NCBI GenBank assembly: GCA_030015575.1
Contig: JASDDO010000006.1
Coordinates: 202,745,632-202,809,631, forward strand
Reading direction: 5' to 3'
Length of the DNA: 64,000 nucleotides
Source of the DNA: Agapanthus africanus
Lineage: Eukaryota > Streptophyta > Magnoliopsida > Asparagales > Amaryllidaceae
Shown: positions 11,978 through 22,228 of the stretch, piece after piece
How positions within the stretch are numbered: position 1 is the stretch's first letter
How the letters are laid out: the number at the start of each line of letters is the position of its first letter
Notes under the pieces: model-generated
The model's input: only the letters and a program-made list of their open reading frames with translations
Told to the model about the DNA's origin: nothing
The model's database searches: none
Made by a program: the position numbers and the translations under genes

Positions 11978-12167
11978 CCTTGACGAAGGCCAAACTACCC
12001 ATAGTCAGCTAGTCAAGTTCAACCCATACATTTCTTGATTGAATTAAACCCACCCGCACGACCCTTGACGAAGGCCAAACTACGCCGTACGAATACCCTA
12101 ATCCAATCGCATCGTATGCTAGCAGATAAGCACTAGTTAGCTACCGTACACTACGCCTTGACGAAGG
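11978..12167. repeat. Triplicate CCTTGACGAAGG motif
   Basis: Copies at 11978-11989, 12063-12074 and 12156-12167, each followed by CCAAACTAC. Each can fold as a CCTT/AAGG stem with a GACG loop. Equivalent triplets occur in copia2 (48017-48202) and copia3 (56849-57038). Confidence 0.85.
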
Positions 12168-12321
12168 CCAAACTACCGCAGCACGAATACTAACTAGTAC
12201 TTATCTGAAATGACGGAGGGCTACGACAGGTTTTTAAGAAAACCCTTTGCGTAATGAACTTGATATCGTTGTAGAATTGAGTAATTTTAAAATGGAGTGT
12301 TTTTGAGGCTTTTCTAGTTTT

Positions 12322-12526
12322 GCTAAATGGGTCACTCCCGGTGAAGGGATCGTCGGCCATTTCCTCATCGAATAAGGTGCGAAATATATCATATATATCA
12401 CTGTGCAAAGCAGAAACTATAGAAGCAATCAAAAGACAAACCGAGGGTTGTAGCATTTGCCAGTTATTGCTAAAGGAGTCACTCCCGGTGAAGGGATCTC
12501 GGTCCTTTCCTTATCGAATAAGGTGC
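12322..12526. repeat. ~147-bp tandem duplication in the copia1 leader
   Basis: Two copies of a unit containing CACTCCCGGTGAAGGGATC and AATAAGGTGC, at 12322-12380 and 12469-12526. Copia3 carries the same arrangement in reverse complement at 56502-56690. I did not find it in copia2. Confidence 0.8.
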
Positions 12527-14344
12527 TGGATGTTCTACAAGGAACACAGCTATGCAAAGCAAGAACTAGAGCTACCAGTTTTTATAAACAAGTTTCTACA
12601 ACATCTTAGGTTTCTTTTAGTTTCATTAATCTCATTAATGAAGTCCCATTTTATTATGCTTCACAAGCATCTCTTTTGAAACGAAATCTGCAATATAACA
12701 TATATCTCATATATATAATATAAACATTCGTCACAGGCAGTAATATGATTTCATCACAGAACATTGCAGCAGAAGAACATATATGAAATATTGGATATAC
12801 TAGGACGTCCGTGTTTTCAATACGAGCCTGTATAAAACACGGATTCCACGGTCGCGATGAATAGCCAAACCCACATCCCTAGACCCCTACGAGAGCGGCA
12901 AGTAACACTGCCAATTCTAGGGTTAGGAGACCCGGTCTCGACTCCTCGAGATGGTCTCCCACTGGACCCTAGAACCCGTTTACTTGTGCTCCCCGCCTTG
13001 GGTCTACCTAATGCGGAAAAGTAAATAATATACAACGGTGACATCTTCCGCAATCTGGAAGTGCCCCAATAAAAGAATATTACATACAAATGAATTTTAC
13101 ATGAATGAAAAAGAAAAACTCTCATCTCACATAAAACCCCCCGGCTATTCAAACGCGACGATCCAATACAACATATCACAGCAACACATAATATCTCATA
13201 TCATCAACGTAAGCATGTATGCGTATCCCGATTGTCGTTGATGTATAGCAACGAAGCCGGCGATACACCACATACTGCGCTTACGGTCACAGAAAAGAAA
13301 GTGTAAAACTACAACGGTTGGAATCCGCAACCTTCTTAGACATCGCATGCCTAACCAAATGAATTCCTTAGACATCGCATGCCTAACAATTATAAACCCC
13401 GCATTTTAGTCTCTTTATCGAAAACTCTTTTCAATATCAAGTCGGGCAATTCAACAAGATTCCCGACGTCCTGATCGAATGCTCGTCGCAAACTTTAGTA
13501 GACGGCCGCACCCCAGATGCCGTCGACGAAGTGCACTAAGGCGGAACACCGCTGCCGCGAGCACCCAAATGGATGCTTTCGGCGACGGGGTTCTCCTACA
13601 GTCACTTGGTCGGGGCTAAGAGGTGTAGCTATCTATTAAGTTTATCCGGCGAGTATCCGCGTACGCTACGTGATTGCGACGGACTTTTGATCACATCAAA
13701 ATTCCGTGGCAACCGATCATTTGAGACTGAACTGCTAGATTTATAATATTCAAATTAGTTATCTCATAACTTTTTGTGGATTCCAAATATTGTATCACAT
13801 TCCAGATAAATAGACAAAGTTAAACTTTCCGATCGAATCATCAAACACCCAAGATTTCCCCACTGTATCTCAACACTTGAAATCAGTTTAAAAACATCCA
13901 TCACATGCCACAGTACCAATGGTCCAGCCGTAGAAGGGTCAAGCCAACGCCTCACATGTGGCACGCCGTACTGCCCCAAACCCTAAGGTTCAAAAGGCAG
14001 TTCAAGACGGTCACATAATCGAGTTAAGGTTTGTTGTCTTCTATAGGGTCCACCGCGTTACTTGCATGACTTAGAACATTCTTAAACTCGAGAAAAAATC
14101 CAACTTTTGAAAAATTTTCCGACTGGGGAAAAAGTGAGTTATTGATATCCGTTCGAACTTTTAACAGTTTCTAAAAATTATCCGGAACTACTAAACAAAG
14201 TTAAAACATCCGATCGAATCAACGATTCCCCAATACAACCCTTGAAAACTCAACACTTGAGTGGAATTAAAATATTCCCATAAAAACTTAACAAGAAAGG
14301 GCCTAAAAATAATTACATGAAATTTCAGGGACTAAGTCAAATTT

Positions 14345-14393
14345 TGGCCGCGGAATCGCCGCAAAAACCCATGGTTTGGCCGCGGTTCCGCGC
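14345..14393. other. GC-rich dyad in the copia1 leader
   Basis: GGCCGCGGAATCGCCGC, a spacer, then GGCCGCGGTTCCGCG. It has the same design as the Athila LTR dyad. It sits 61 bp from the truncation point; in copia2 the equivalent lies about 190 nt from the primer site. Confidence 0.8.
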
Positions 14394-15373
14394 TCCAATT
14401 TTGTAATTAGAAGTCCGTACTTCACAGTAATTCTTAGTTTTTCCTGCTTGTTTTTGTTGGAGATAGTGCCCTCATAGTCAATTATTGGATCACAGGTACG
14501 TGATTGCAATGATTGCGGAGGACCTATACCGGTAGGACAGTCTTACTCGAGATGATAGTATGCTATCTGGTTTGACTTTATCAGTCGTGTACATGTTCAG
14601 GTGACTGATTGCATGTTACACTTTGATAGAGCCCTTAGGATCTTGCTTTACTACCAACAGTATGATGGCGATCATATACGTGAGAGTTCGGTAGTTTATA
14701 CGCATATCCTTAATTTTGGTCCCTAGTCGTGGGTGTTTCGAGACAGGGCATCGATACTCCGGAGTAGACTAGTGTGTACAGTCGAGACCCCGACGAGGGG
14801 CGGTGGCCGGTCTCACAAGCCACTGGTGTCAGTTGGATCACCTAAGATGTATACAGGTGCTCATTGGGTTATGAGTACACCGGACAGGACTCGCCGGAAA
14901 TCTGCTAGTTAGTATTATATCTACCGTCAGATAGCGGTTCCCTGGTGACATGTGTACAGGTTAGTTCATCGACCTGAGGTCGTCATTTGTCTCGTGTGAG
15001 TTCCCACTGTGCTTTGATTTCTACCCTACCACGGCTCAAAGGAGTCGTGCAAACAGGTAGCTTTTGGGTACAGTCCCGAGCCATATGGAGGCACGTGAGC
15101 GGATCAGCAGGGGATTCGTCTCTCCCGGTATTGGGGGCGAGATCGTGCTGTGTCTAGGAGAGCCATTACACAAATCCATGGCCATGGTAGGAGATTTACT
15201 GGTAGGTACTCCAGTAGTATCTCAGGGTGTTATTGGGCTTCACTCCGACACGACTTATACTGCTATTGGGGGTCTGACGTTACTAGCCCCCTAGGCAGAT
15301 ATGCGATACTCATTGACGAACGGACCGGACTGTATATACATTGTCACTGTTAGGCTCAGTAGGGTTTCTGGAT

Positions 15374-15419
15374 GAGTTCGCTCATCAGCCTCCCTTGAGT
15401 TCGCTCATCGGCCTCCCTT
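15374..15419. repeat. 23-bp tandem duplication
   Basis: GAGTTCGCTCATC(A/G)GCCTCCCTT occurs twice, head to tail. The matching place in the copia3 and copia4 LTRs has one copy. Confidence 0.85.
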
Positions 15420-16056
15420 GAAGTCAGTCCATAGGCAGCCGTTACGCATAGCTAGTGCCGCTGACGGTTTGTGGTTAAACCCACTGCCAGGGTACTGACG
15501 AGTCATTAGAGTCCCCCACAGACAGTTTCCCAAGTTCGGGCGAAACGTTGTAGAGCCCGTATGGTTTTATGGCAGGGTTCGGAAAATGCACGTGCGTTTA
15601 CACACGTGTCAGTTTTCGGGCAGAAGATACTGGTCGGCTTTGGTTTAAGCCGGATCCGAGTATTATATTGAGTAGGTATAATATCTTTGTCTCAGTTGCA
15701 TTTGTATTCGGTCGTAATACAAATGCGGGTATATTTATACAGTTTCGGGGTTGTCCTGAAATTCGTTTCAGGATCACTTTTGGAAGTTGCCAGTTTTCTA
15801 TCAGCCGTCTTTTAACATTCTGTTAAAGACGGATTTATCTTTTCTTCAGATATGGTGAGTCAGTGCTTCTAGAAGCTTCTAGAAGATTCTAGATGATGAC
15901 TAGGCTTCATGACTCATTAGTGCATTAATGGGTTTTTGATGATGTGTTTAATGAGTCACCATTTACCATTAATACCTTTTGGATTGCTTAAGATATTTTG
16001 AAGTGAGAAGCTTTCTCTTGTGGTCACCCCCTCTCCTACGGTCACCTCCCTCTTGC

Positions 16057-16071
16057 TATATATGGCCGGCC
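16057..16071 (+). promoter_or_regulatory. TATA box followed by GGCCGGCC
   Basis: TATATAT (16057-16063) directly abuts GGCCGGCC and a CT-rich tract. This resembles a plant core promoter and lies in the sense strand of the LTR fragment. Copia4 keeps GGCCGGCC at 63317-63324 without a clear TATA box. Confidence 0.55.
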
Positions 16072-16313
16072 CTCTCTCTCCTCACTTCACTTGATGTTTC
16101 ATTTTGGTTAGAAAAGATTATGATAGTATTCGGGGTGTATGGAATTTTACAGTTCATTTCATTCCATCACCCGATTTCCACGGCAACTTCATTAACCGAT
16201 CGTCCACGGATTTGGACGAAGTGAGACAAAGTCATCTACTCATTCTCTACATCATTCTTGGTCGTCTCTTTTAGCAAACTTGATGATCGAGTTGCCTCAA
16301 GTCATCACCTCAT

Positions 16314-17312
16314 GTAGGTGATGATCATATCAAACACCCACAAGCTGCAAGCGGTCAGCTAAACGTAACAGCTACCCAGGTATTGAGCACTCAGAAAATC
16401 AACAAGCAAGCCTGTACATTCTCCTGTGAATCCAAACAGTAACACTCCCGTACAGTCCGGTCTCGTCGTCTGATATGTTGCATATCTCGCCTAGGGGTGG
16501 TAAACGTCAGACCCCAGTAGCTCGATAAGTCGTGTCGATATGAGGTCTATAACAGTTCGAGAAACTACTGATAACACTTACCAGTAAATCTCAGCAACCC
16601 TGGCCAGGGATTTCCGGTTATAGCCAATCAAACACAGCACAACATCAACTCCCTATACCGGGAGAGACGAATCCCCTCCTATCGCTCATTGCCTCCAAGT
16701 GATTCGGGACTGTACCCAAAAGCCACCTTTTTGTACGCCCTCTTAGACGTGGTATGATGGAAATCAAAGCACAGTGGGAATCACACAAGTCTCTATGACG
16801 ATCTCGGGTCAACAGACTACTCTGTACCAGTGTCACCGGAGAACTACCATCTGACGTGAGGTATAATACCATCTGGGAGTTCTCGGCGAGTCCGTCCAGT
16901 GTACCCAGTCTCTACTGAGCACCCGTACACCATCCTTGATGTCAAACACCGATGGATATGGGATCATCCATCGCCCATCATATGGGTCAAGATGCGTATA
17001 CGCTAGTCTACACTGGTGTATCGATGCCCTGTCTCGATACACCCTCGACTAGGAACAGTTATAGGATGTACTCGTCGACTACCGTGGCCCCACTAGTATG
17101 ATCTCATCATAGTCCCAGTAGTCGAGTACATATCCTAAGAGCTTTATCAACATGTATCATAGAGACAATCAGAGTACATGTTAAGAAAAAGTACAACCAG
17201 ATAGCATACTATCACGTCGAGCAAGAAAGTCCTCCCTATATATGTCCAAGCATCCATTACAATATACATCGTATGTACAGTAATGGCCTCTAGGGCATAC
17301 ATATAACTAACA
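16314..17312 (-). repeat. copia1 truncated 5' LTR
   Basis: The 999 bp match 7764-8762 with few differences and end in the same ATAACTAACA. The junction with the copia3-family fragment falls at about 16,298-16,314. Fourteen bases there (about 16299-16312) match neither partner clearly. Confidence 0.9.
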
Positions 17313-17317
17313 GTGTC

Positions 17318-18120
17318 AAGGTACCTTTATGACTAAGGATGATGGGGAAGCTTGGAAGTTTTTAGAAGAGTTCGCTGAAAAATCACTACAGTGGGAGAGT
17401 GGAACCCAACCATTGAATAGGGGTGGCGTACACCAAATAGATGTGTCCATAGGTGTTCGAGCTGAGATGGCAGCAATGCAAAAGAAGCTCGACGCTATGG
17501 AACACAAATTTGCAGCAGCCTCCCTAAACCCAATGTTGCTCCCCAAAACTGTATGTAGTTGTTGTTCTGATCCGTCTCACTTGACGGAAGAATGTCTGTT
17601 TCAAGGTAACGAGCATACTAATGCCGCATTTCAAAGACCTAGAAACGATCCATATTCTTCCACATATAATCAGGGTTGGAGGAATCACCCGAATTTTGCT
17701 TGGATCCAACAACAATCTCAAAACACGGTTCCAAGCCAAAATAATTTTCAAAGGGCTCTTCCACCACAACAGCAACCACTTCAAATCATTCAGCACCCCT
17801 ACCAGTCACAAAATTTCCAAAACCAGGTCAACATTCCTGCACAGTCTAATCCTATGCAGTTGTCCTGTTCTGACGAATTCTCTCAATTCACTCAAACCAT
17901 GAAATCACTTTTATCAAATTTCATAGAGGTTTCGGCTGAGGTTAGAACTTCCGTCAGTGAGATAAAGAAAAATGCAGCGTCCCAAGCTGAGAGTATCAGA
18001 TCGATGGAAGCTGAAATCGCACGACTTAAAGCCGAAATGTGTGTGAGAGAAAAGGGAAACTTCCCTCTCAACCCCTACAGAATCCTGGGCATTACAATGT
18101 TAATGCCGTCACAACGTTGA
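17318..18120 (+). pseudogene. gag: Athila gag, C-terminal part with zinc knuckle
   Basis: Resumes gag directly after copia1. The GTFM and WKFLEEFAEKSLQW stretch is typical of the gag core. A CCHC zinc knuckle (C-X2-C-X4-H-X4-C, about 17550-17600) would bind genomic RNA; it is followed by a Q/N-rich segment. The frame (17329-18120) ends in a wrong-frame tail. From about 18040 the correct continuation is in the next frame, so a frameshift separates gag from protease. Confidence 0.9.
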
Positions 18121-21044
18121 GATTGGGAAGAGTGCTGAACAATCATGTCGGGGAAGGAATTGATGATATTGAAAATCCTATCATTAACACCCCGGCTAAG
18201 ACCTTTCCTCACACACACACTTCTAATTCTGATCCTTGTTCTTCTACCCCACCACCTTCTCGCGAGCCTATTCTCCATTTCCCACTAGGCTCAACACCTC
18301 AACCAAACCCTTATAGTTCTCCACAGACGGTCCTTACACCTCTTTTGGGATCTCGTCTACCCCCTCTTCCTTCTCCTATGATGGACCCGGCGTTTATTTC
18401 GAAAGCTCCTTACCCGAATCGGTTAAGGGGTAATAGAACGAGTCCTCATATGGAGAAAATTATGGAAATATTTAAACAGGTCAACATCAACATCCCTCTC
18501 CTAGATGCGATTCAACAAGTCCCCGCTTATGCGAAAATTCTTAAGGACTTGTGCACTAGGAAGAGGAAGACTCAAGTTCCGAAGAAGGTCTTTATGTCTA
18601 ATAATATTAGCACTACTTTTATTCCCCAGCTACCAAAGAAACGAAAGGACCCAGGATGTCCTACAATATCGATTTCTATTGGGGGTAAAAACATAAATCG
18701 TGCTCTTTTAGACCTTGGCACATGTGTTAACCTACTTCCATATTTTTTTTATGAGCAATTAGGGATTGGAGAGCTGAAACCTGCTCACTGCACTCTCCAA
18801 ATGGCAGACCGTTCAATCACCAAACCAAGGGGTGAACTAGAGGATGTGTTAATAAAGGTCGGGGAATTTGTTTTCCCTGTAGACTTCATTGTACTTGATA
18901 GACAGCCTGTAGCAAACCCTCGGGGCCAAATTCTGGTGATTCTGGGTCGTCCTTTCCTTGCCACTTCCAACGCTATTATAAACTGTAGAAATGGTTCAAT
19001 GAACTTATCATTTGGAAATATGACCATTGAACTAAATATCTACAAAGTTGGAAGTCAGCCATCAGAACCCGCTGCTCATATTTTAGATGTGTGCTCTGTC
19101 CACGAGATCGCTCCCGATAGTTGCGGAGCTGAGGAACTTTGCTTTACTGATCTTGACGACATTACCACATCTCTGTTCGAATTTACACAAGATCTTAGTG
19201 AGGACACTTTACCTACACTTGAGTCCTGCACTCCTGACTTTTCTCCACCCGAGTCTGTATCTTTCACAGGCTCTGAGCTTCTTTGTAAATCCAAAAATCA
19301 CTCAATGATCCCTCCTTCTATCATTTGTCCGCCTGAATTAGATCTAAAAATGTTACCATCTCATCTGAAATATGCTTATTTAGGTGAGAAGGAGTCTTTA
19401 CCGGTTATAATATCCGCTTCTCTAGTATTAGAGCAAGAGAATGCACTTTTATCAGTATTGAGATCTAACAAGGAGGCGTTTGGTTGGAGTATGGCGTACA
19501 TCAAAGGGATTAGTCCCTTGTTAGTAGAACATCATATACATATGATGGATGATGCCAGACCAACCCGAGAACCACAGAGACGATTGAATCCCGTCATGAA
19601 GGAGGCAGTAATGAAAGAGATCGTCAAATGCCTAGATAATGGTATTATATACCCCATCTCCGATAGCCAATGGATGAGTCCTATACATGTCGTTCCTAAG
19701 AAATCCGGCATCACTGTTATAACCAATGAGGCAAATGAGTTGATTCATACACGCGTCCAAACTGGGTGGCGTGTATGCATCGATTATAGAAAACTCAATG
19801 CTGCCACGAGGAAAGACCACTTTCCTCTACCATTCATTGATCAAATGCTGGAACGCTTAGCAGGACGAGAGTATTATTGTTTTATGGACGGATACTCAGG
19901 CTATAATCAGGTCCCTATCGCCAAAAAGGATCAAGATAAAACCACTTTTACTTGTCCTTTTGATACCTTTGCTTACAGTCGCATGCCCTTCGGGTTATGC
20001 AATGCTCCCGCTACCTTTCAGCGGTGTATGATGGGGATATTCTCTGATATGGTAGAGAATTTTCTGGAGATCTTTATGGACGATTTCTCGATTTTTGGAG
20101 ACTCTTTTTCTGATTGCCTATCGAATCTTGACGCTGTTCTCACTCGTTGCAAAGAGAAGAACTTGACTTTGAACTGGGAAAAATGCCATTTCATGGTCCA
20201 AGAAGGAATTGTTCTTGGACATGTTATTTCACAGAAAGGCATTGAGGTTGACAGAGCTAAGATAGATGTCATTCAAAACCTCCCTCATCCCAAACGCATC
20301 AAAGATATTCAATCTTTCCTTGGCCATGCGGGCTTTTATAGGAGATTTATTAAGGACTTTAGCAAAATTTCTAGACTTTTAACTCTTCTCGTGGCCAAGA
20401 ATACGACCTTCCATTTTGACTCGGACTGTGAGACAGCTTTCGACTCACTTAAACACACACTCACTTCATCCCCCGTGCTATCATCACCAAACTGGGACTA
20501 CCCTTTTCAGCTAATGTGTGACGCATCTGATTTTGCAGTAGGTGCAGTCTTAGGACAGCACATAGAAAAGATGCCACACGTGATATACTATGCAAGTAAG
20601 ACCCTGAATGATGCGCAAATTAATTATACAACCACCGAAAAAGAACTTTTAGCGGTTGTATTTGCATTAGAAAAATTCAGGCCTTACTTAATTGGCTCAC
20701 ATATAGTTGTGTACACGGACCATTCCGCCTTAAAACATCTTCTGGCGAAGAAAGATGCAAAAGGTCGACTAATACGTTGGACCTTTCTGTTACAAGAATT
20801 TGATCTTGTTATCAAAGATAAAAAAGGATGTGAAAACGTAGTAGCTGACCATCTTTCACGCATCTCTTCTTCCCTTGTGACCCTGCCGATCAATGACTCG
20901 TTCCCTGACGAACAGCTCTTGAGCATATCCAATGAACCATGGTTCAGGGATATTGTGAACTATCTTGTCACAGGACTTATACCCAGCGATTGGTCAAAAC
21001 AGGACAAATACCGTTTTCTTTCCCAAGTAAAACACTTTTACTGA
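18039..21044 (+). CDS. pol: Athila protease - reverse transcriptase - RNase H open frame
   Basis: The longest open frame of the window, 1001 residues. A proline-rich linker comes first. The aspartic protease follows, with active-site-like LLDLG at about residue 225 (DLG replaces D[ST]G, usual for Athila) and ILGRPFL at about 305. RT runs over about residues 530-760 with FMDD at about 678. RNase H starts at about 825 (CDASDFAVGAVLG) and has YTDHSALK and ADHLSRI. The frame ends at a TGA just before integrase. The displayed ATG is simply the first in frame; the natural protein would continue from gag. The domain is well preserved, but it is cut off from gag and integrase by frame lesions. Confidence 0.93.
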   Translation: MCERKGKLPSQPLQNPGHYNVNAVTTLRLGRVLNNHVGEGIDDIENPIINTPAKTFPHTHTSNSDPCSSTPPPSREPILHFPLGSTPQPNPYSSPQTVLTPLLGSRLPPLPSPMMDPAFISKAPYPNRLRGNRTSPHMEKIMEIFKQVNINIPLLDAIQQVPAYAKILKDLCTRKRKTQVPKKVFMSNNISTTFIPQLPKKRKDPGCPTISISIGGKNINRALLDLGTCVNLLPYFFYEQLGIGELKPAHCTLQMADRSITKPRGELEDVLIKVGEFVFPVDFIVLDRQPVANPRGQILVILGRPFLATSNAIINCRNGSMNLSFGNMTIELNIYKVGSQPSEPAAHILDVCSVHEIAPDSCGAEELCFTDLDDITTSLFEFTQDLSEDTLPTLESCTPDFSPPESVSFTGSELLCKSKNHSMIPPSIICPPELDLKMLPSHLKYAYLGEKESLPVIISASLVLEQENALLSVLRSNKEAFGWSMAYIKGISPLLVEHHIHMMDDARPTREPQRRLNPVMKEAVMKEIVKCLDNGIIYPISDSQWMSPIHVVPKKSGITVITNEANELIHTRVQTGWRVCIDYRKLNAATRKDHFPLPFIDQMLERLAGREYYCFMDGYSGYNQVPIAKKDQDKTTFTCPFDTFAYSRMPFGLCNAPATFQRCMMGIFSDMVENFLEIFMDDFSIFGDSFSDCLSNLDAVLTRCKEKNLTLNWEKCHFMVQEGIVLGHVISQKGIEVDRAKIDVIQNLPHPKRIKDIQSFLGHAGFYRRFIKDFSKISRLLTLLVAKNTTFHFDSDCETAFDSLKHTLTSSPVLSSPNWDYPFQLMCDASDFAVGAVLGQHIEKMPHVIYYASKTLNDAQINYTTTEKELLAVVFALEKFRPYLIGSHIVVYTDHSALKHLLAKKDAKGRLIRWTFLLQEFDLVIKDKKGCENVVADHLSRISSSLVTLPINDSFPDEQLLSISNEPWFRDIVNYLVTGLIPSDWSKQDKYRFLSQVKHFY

Positions 21045-21563
21045 GACGATCCATATTTGTTTAAGTATTGTCCTGATCAGATCATCCGCCGGTGTGTCCC
21101 GAAAGAAGAGTTCAAGAGTGTTCTTTCTTTTTGTCATGATCAGGCCTGTGGGGGTCACTTTGGTCCTAAAAAGACGGCGGAAAAGGTTTTGCAATGTGGA
21201 TTTTATTGGCCGACCTTATTCAAGGACGCATTTGACTATTACAAAACCTGTACACAATGTCAGTACACGGGTAGAATCTCCCAGAGAAATGAAATGCCTC
21301 AGCAACCCATTCTGGTTGTTGAAATATTCGATGTTTGGGGCATGATTTTATGGGTCCCTTTCCCAACTCTTTTGGGAATTTGTACATACTGCTGGCGGTT
21401 GATTATGTCTCAAAGTAGGTTGAAGCCATTCCATGTCGCACTAATGACAGGAAAGTTGTCATTAAGTTCTTCAAAGAGAATATCTTTTCGCGATTTGGAC
21501 ACCCACGCGCTATTATTAGCGATAATGGGACACATTTTTGCAACAGGTCTTTCGAGACATTGA
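21045..21563 (+). pseudogene. pol: Athila integrase, N-terminal part (frameshifted)
   Basis: The HHCC zinc-binding region is readable from 21057 (CHDQACGGHFG, then CTQCQ). At about 21340 the core enters another frame, and the stretch with the first catalytic aspartate is read from the +1 frame. The second aspartate motif (SDNG, about 21519-21532) also lies out of the displayed frame. A stop after RNase H and at least one frameshift separate it from the rest. Confidence 0.87.
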
Positions 21564-22228
21564 TGCGGAAATACTCAATCAACTACCGACTTTCTACACC
21601 CTATCATCCCCAAACAAGCGGGCAGGCTGAAATCTCAAACAAACAAATCAAACTTATCCTGGAGAACACTGTTGCTAAGAATAGAAAAGACTGGTCGACC
21701 AAACTGACGGATGCTCTTTGGGCATTCCGAACTGCATTTAAAACCGACCTAGGAATGTCTCCATATAGGATAGTTTTTGGGAAAGCATGTCATTTACCCG
21801 TCGAGATTGAGCATAAAACATTGTGGGCTATTAAGGAAATAAATTTTGACCTAAACCTTGCATGCAACTTTCGGAAGCTGCAACTTAATGAGCTAAGAGA
21901 ACTCCGCGATGAAGCTTATGATAACGCTGTAATCATAAAGAATAGGACCAAGGTTTTTCACGATAAAAACATTTTGAGGAAAACATTTTCACCTGGTCAA
22001 CAAGTCCGTCTTTATGATTCACGACTACACCTTCACGCGGGTAAGCTCCGATCTCGGTGGAAGGGACCTTTTGTTGTGCGGTCTGTATATCCGCACGGGG
22101 CAGTAGAAGTAGAAAATGTTAAAAACGGCAGCTTTTTCAAAGTTAATGGACATAGACTAAAGCCGTATTTTTCCACTGACCCCACGGAGGAGCTCCTGTT
22201 CTTACAGGAGCCAGTTTATCTTGATTAA
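21560..22228 (+). CDS. pol: Athila integrase, C-terminal part
   Basis: A 222-residue open frame with the end of the integrase core ([13 protein letters not shown], holding the catalytic glutamate), the GKACHLPVE segment typical of Athila, and the C-terminal domain with [10 protein letters not shown]. It ends at TAA 22226-22228. No true start codon opens it; it is the tail of a broken polyprotein. Confidence 0.9.
   Translation: MMRKYSINYRLSTPYHPQTSGQAEISNKQIKLILENTVAKNRKDWSTKLTDALWAFRTAFKTDLGMSPYRIVFGKACHLPVEIEHKTLWAIKEINFDLNLACNFRKLQLNELRELRDEAYDNAVIIKNRTKVFHDKNILRKTFSPGQQVRLYDSRLHLHAGKLRSRWKGPFVVRSVYPHGAVEVENVKNGSFFKVNGHRLKPYFSTDPTEELLFLQEPVYLD

Larger units (their letters stand above)
11501..14454 (-). 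other. copia1 leader (non-coding, repeat-bearing)
   Basis: About 2.9 kb of untranslated leader, truncated before the primer site. It matches the copia2 leader in long blocks, e.g. 11700-11900 against 47740-47940 and 13900-14090 against 49421-49600. It holds three CCTTGACGAAGG hairpin repeats (11978-12167), a ~147-bp duplication (12322-12526), a ~31-bp duplication near 13333-13387 and a GC-rich dyad (14345-14393). Short open frames appear spurious. Confidence 0.82.
14455..16297 (+). repeat. copia3-family LTR fragment inside copia1
   Basis: It starts TGTTGGAGATAGTGCCC and follows the copia4 LTR (61725-63824) to the shared stretch ending GATGATCGAGTTGCCTC. The last ~290 bp of that LTR are missing. 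The left LTR end is intact and the right is truncated, so no target duplication can be read. It holds a 23-bp tandem duplication (15374-15419) and a TATA box with GGCCGGCC (16057-16071). It replaces the primer site and first ~1.17 kb of copia1's LTR. Confidence 0.85.
6595..17312 (-). mobile_element. copia1: degenerate Ty1/copia nested in Athila gag
   Basis: It begins TGTAGGG and ends ACTAACA, with perfect 5-bp duplications GTGTC at 6590-6594 and 17313-17317. On the - strand it has leader, protease, integrase and RT remnants, then a purine tract and the 3' LTR (6595-8762). The upstream LTR survives only as its last 999 bp (16314-17312). Its missing part and the primer site are replaced by a copia3-family LTR fragment. 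Most of gag and much of the RNase H region are deleted. Confidence 0.92.
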
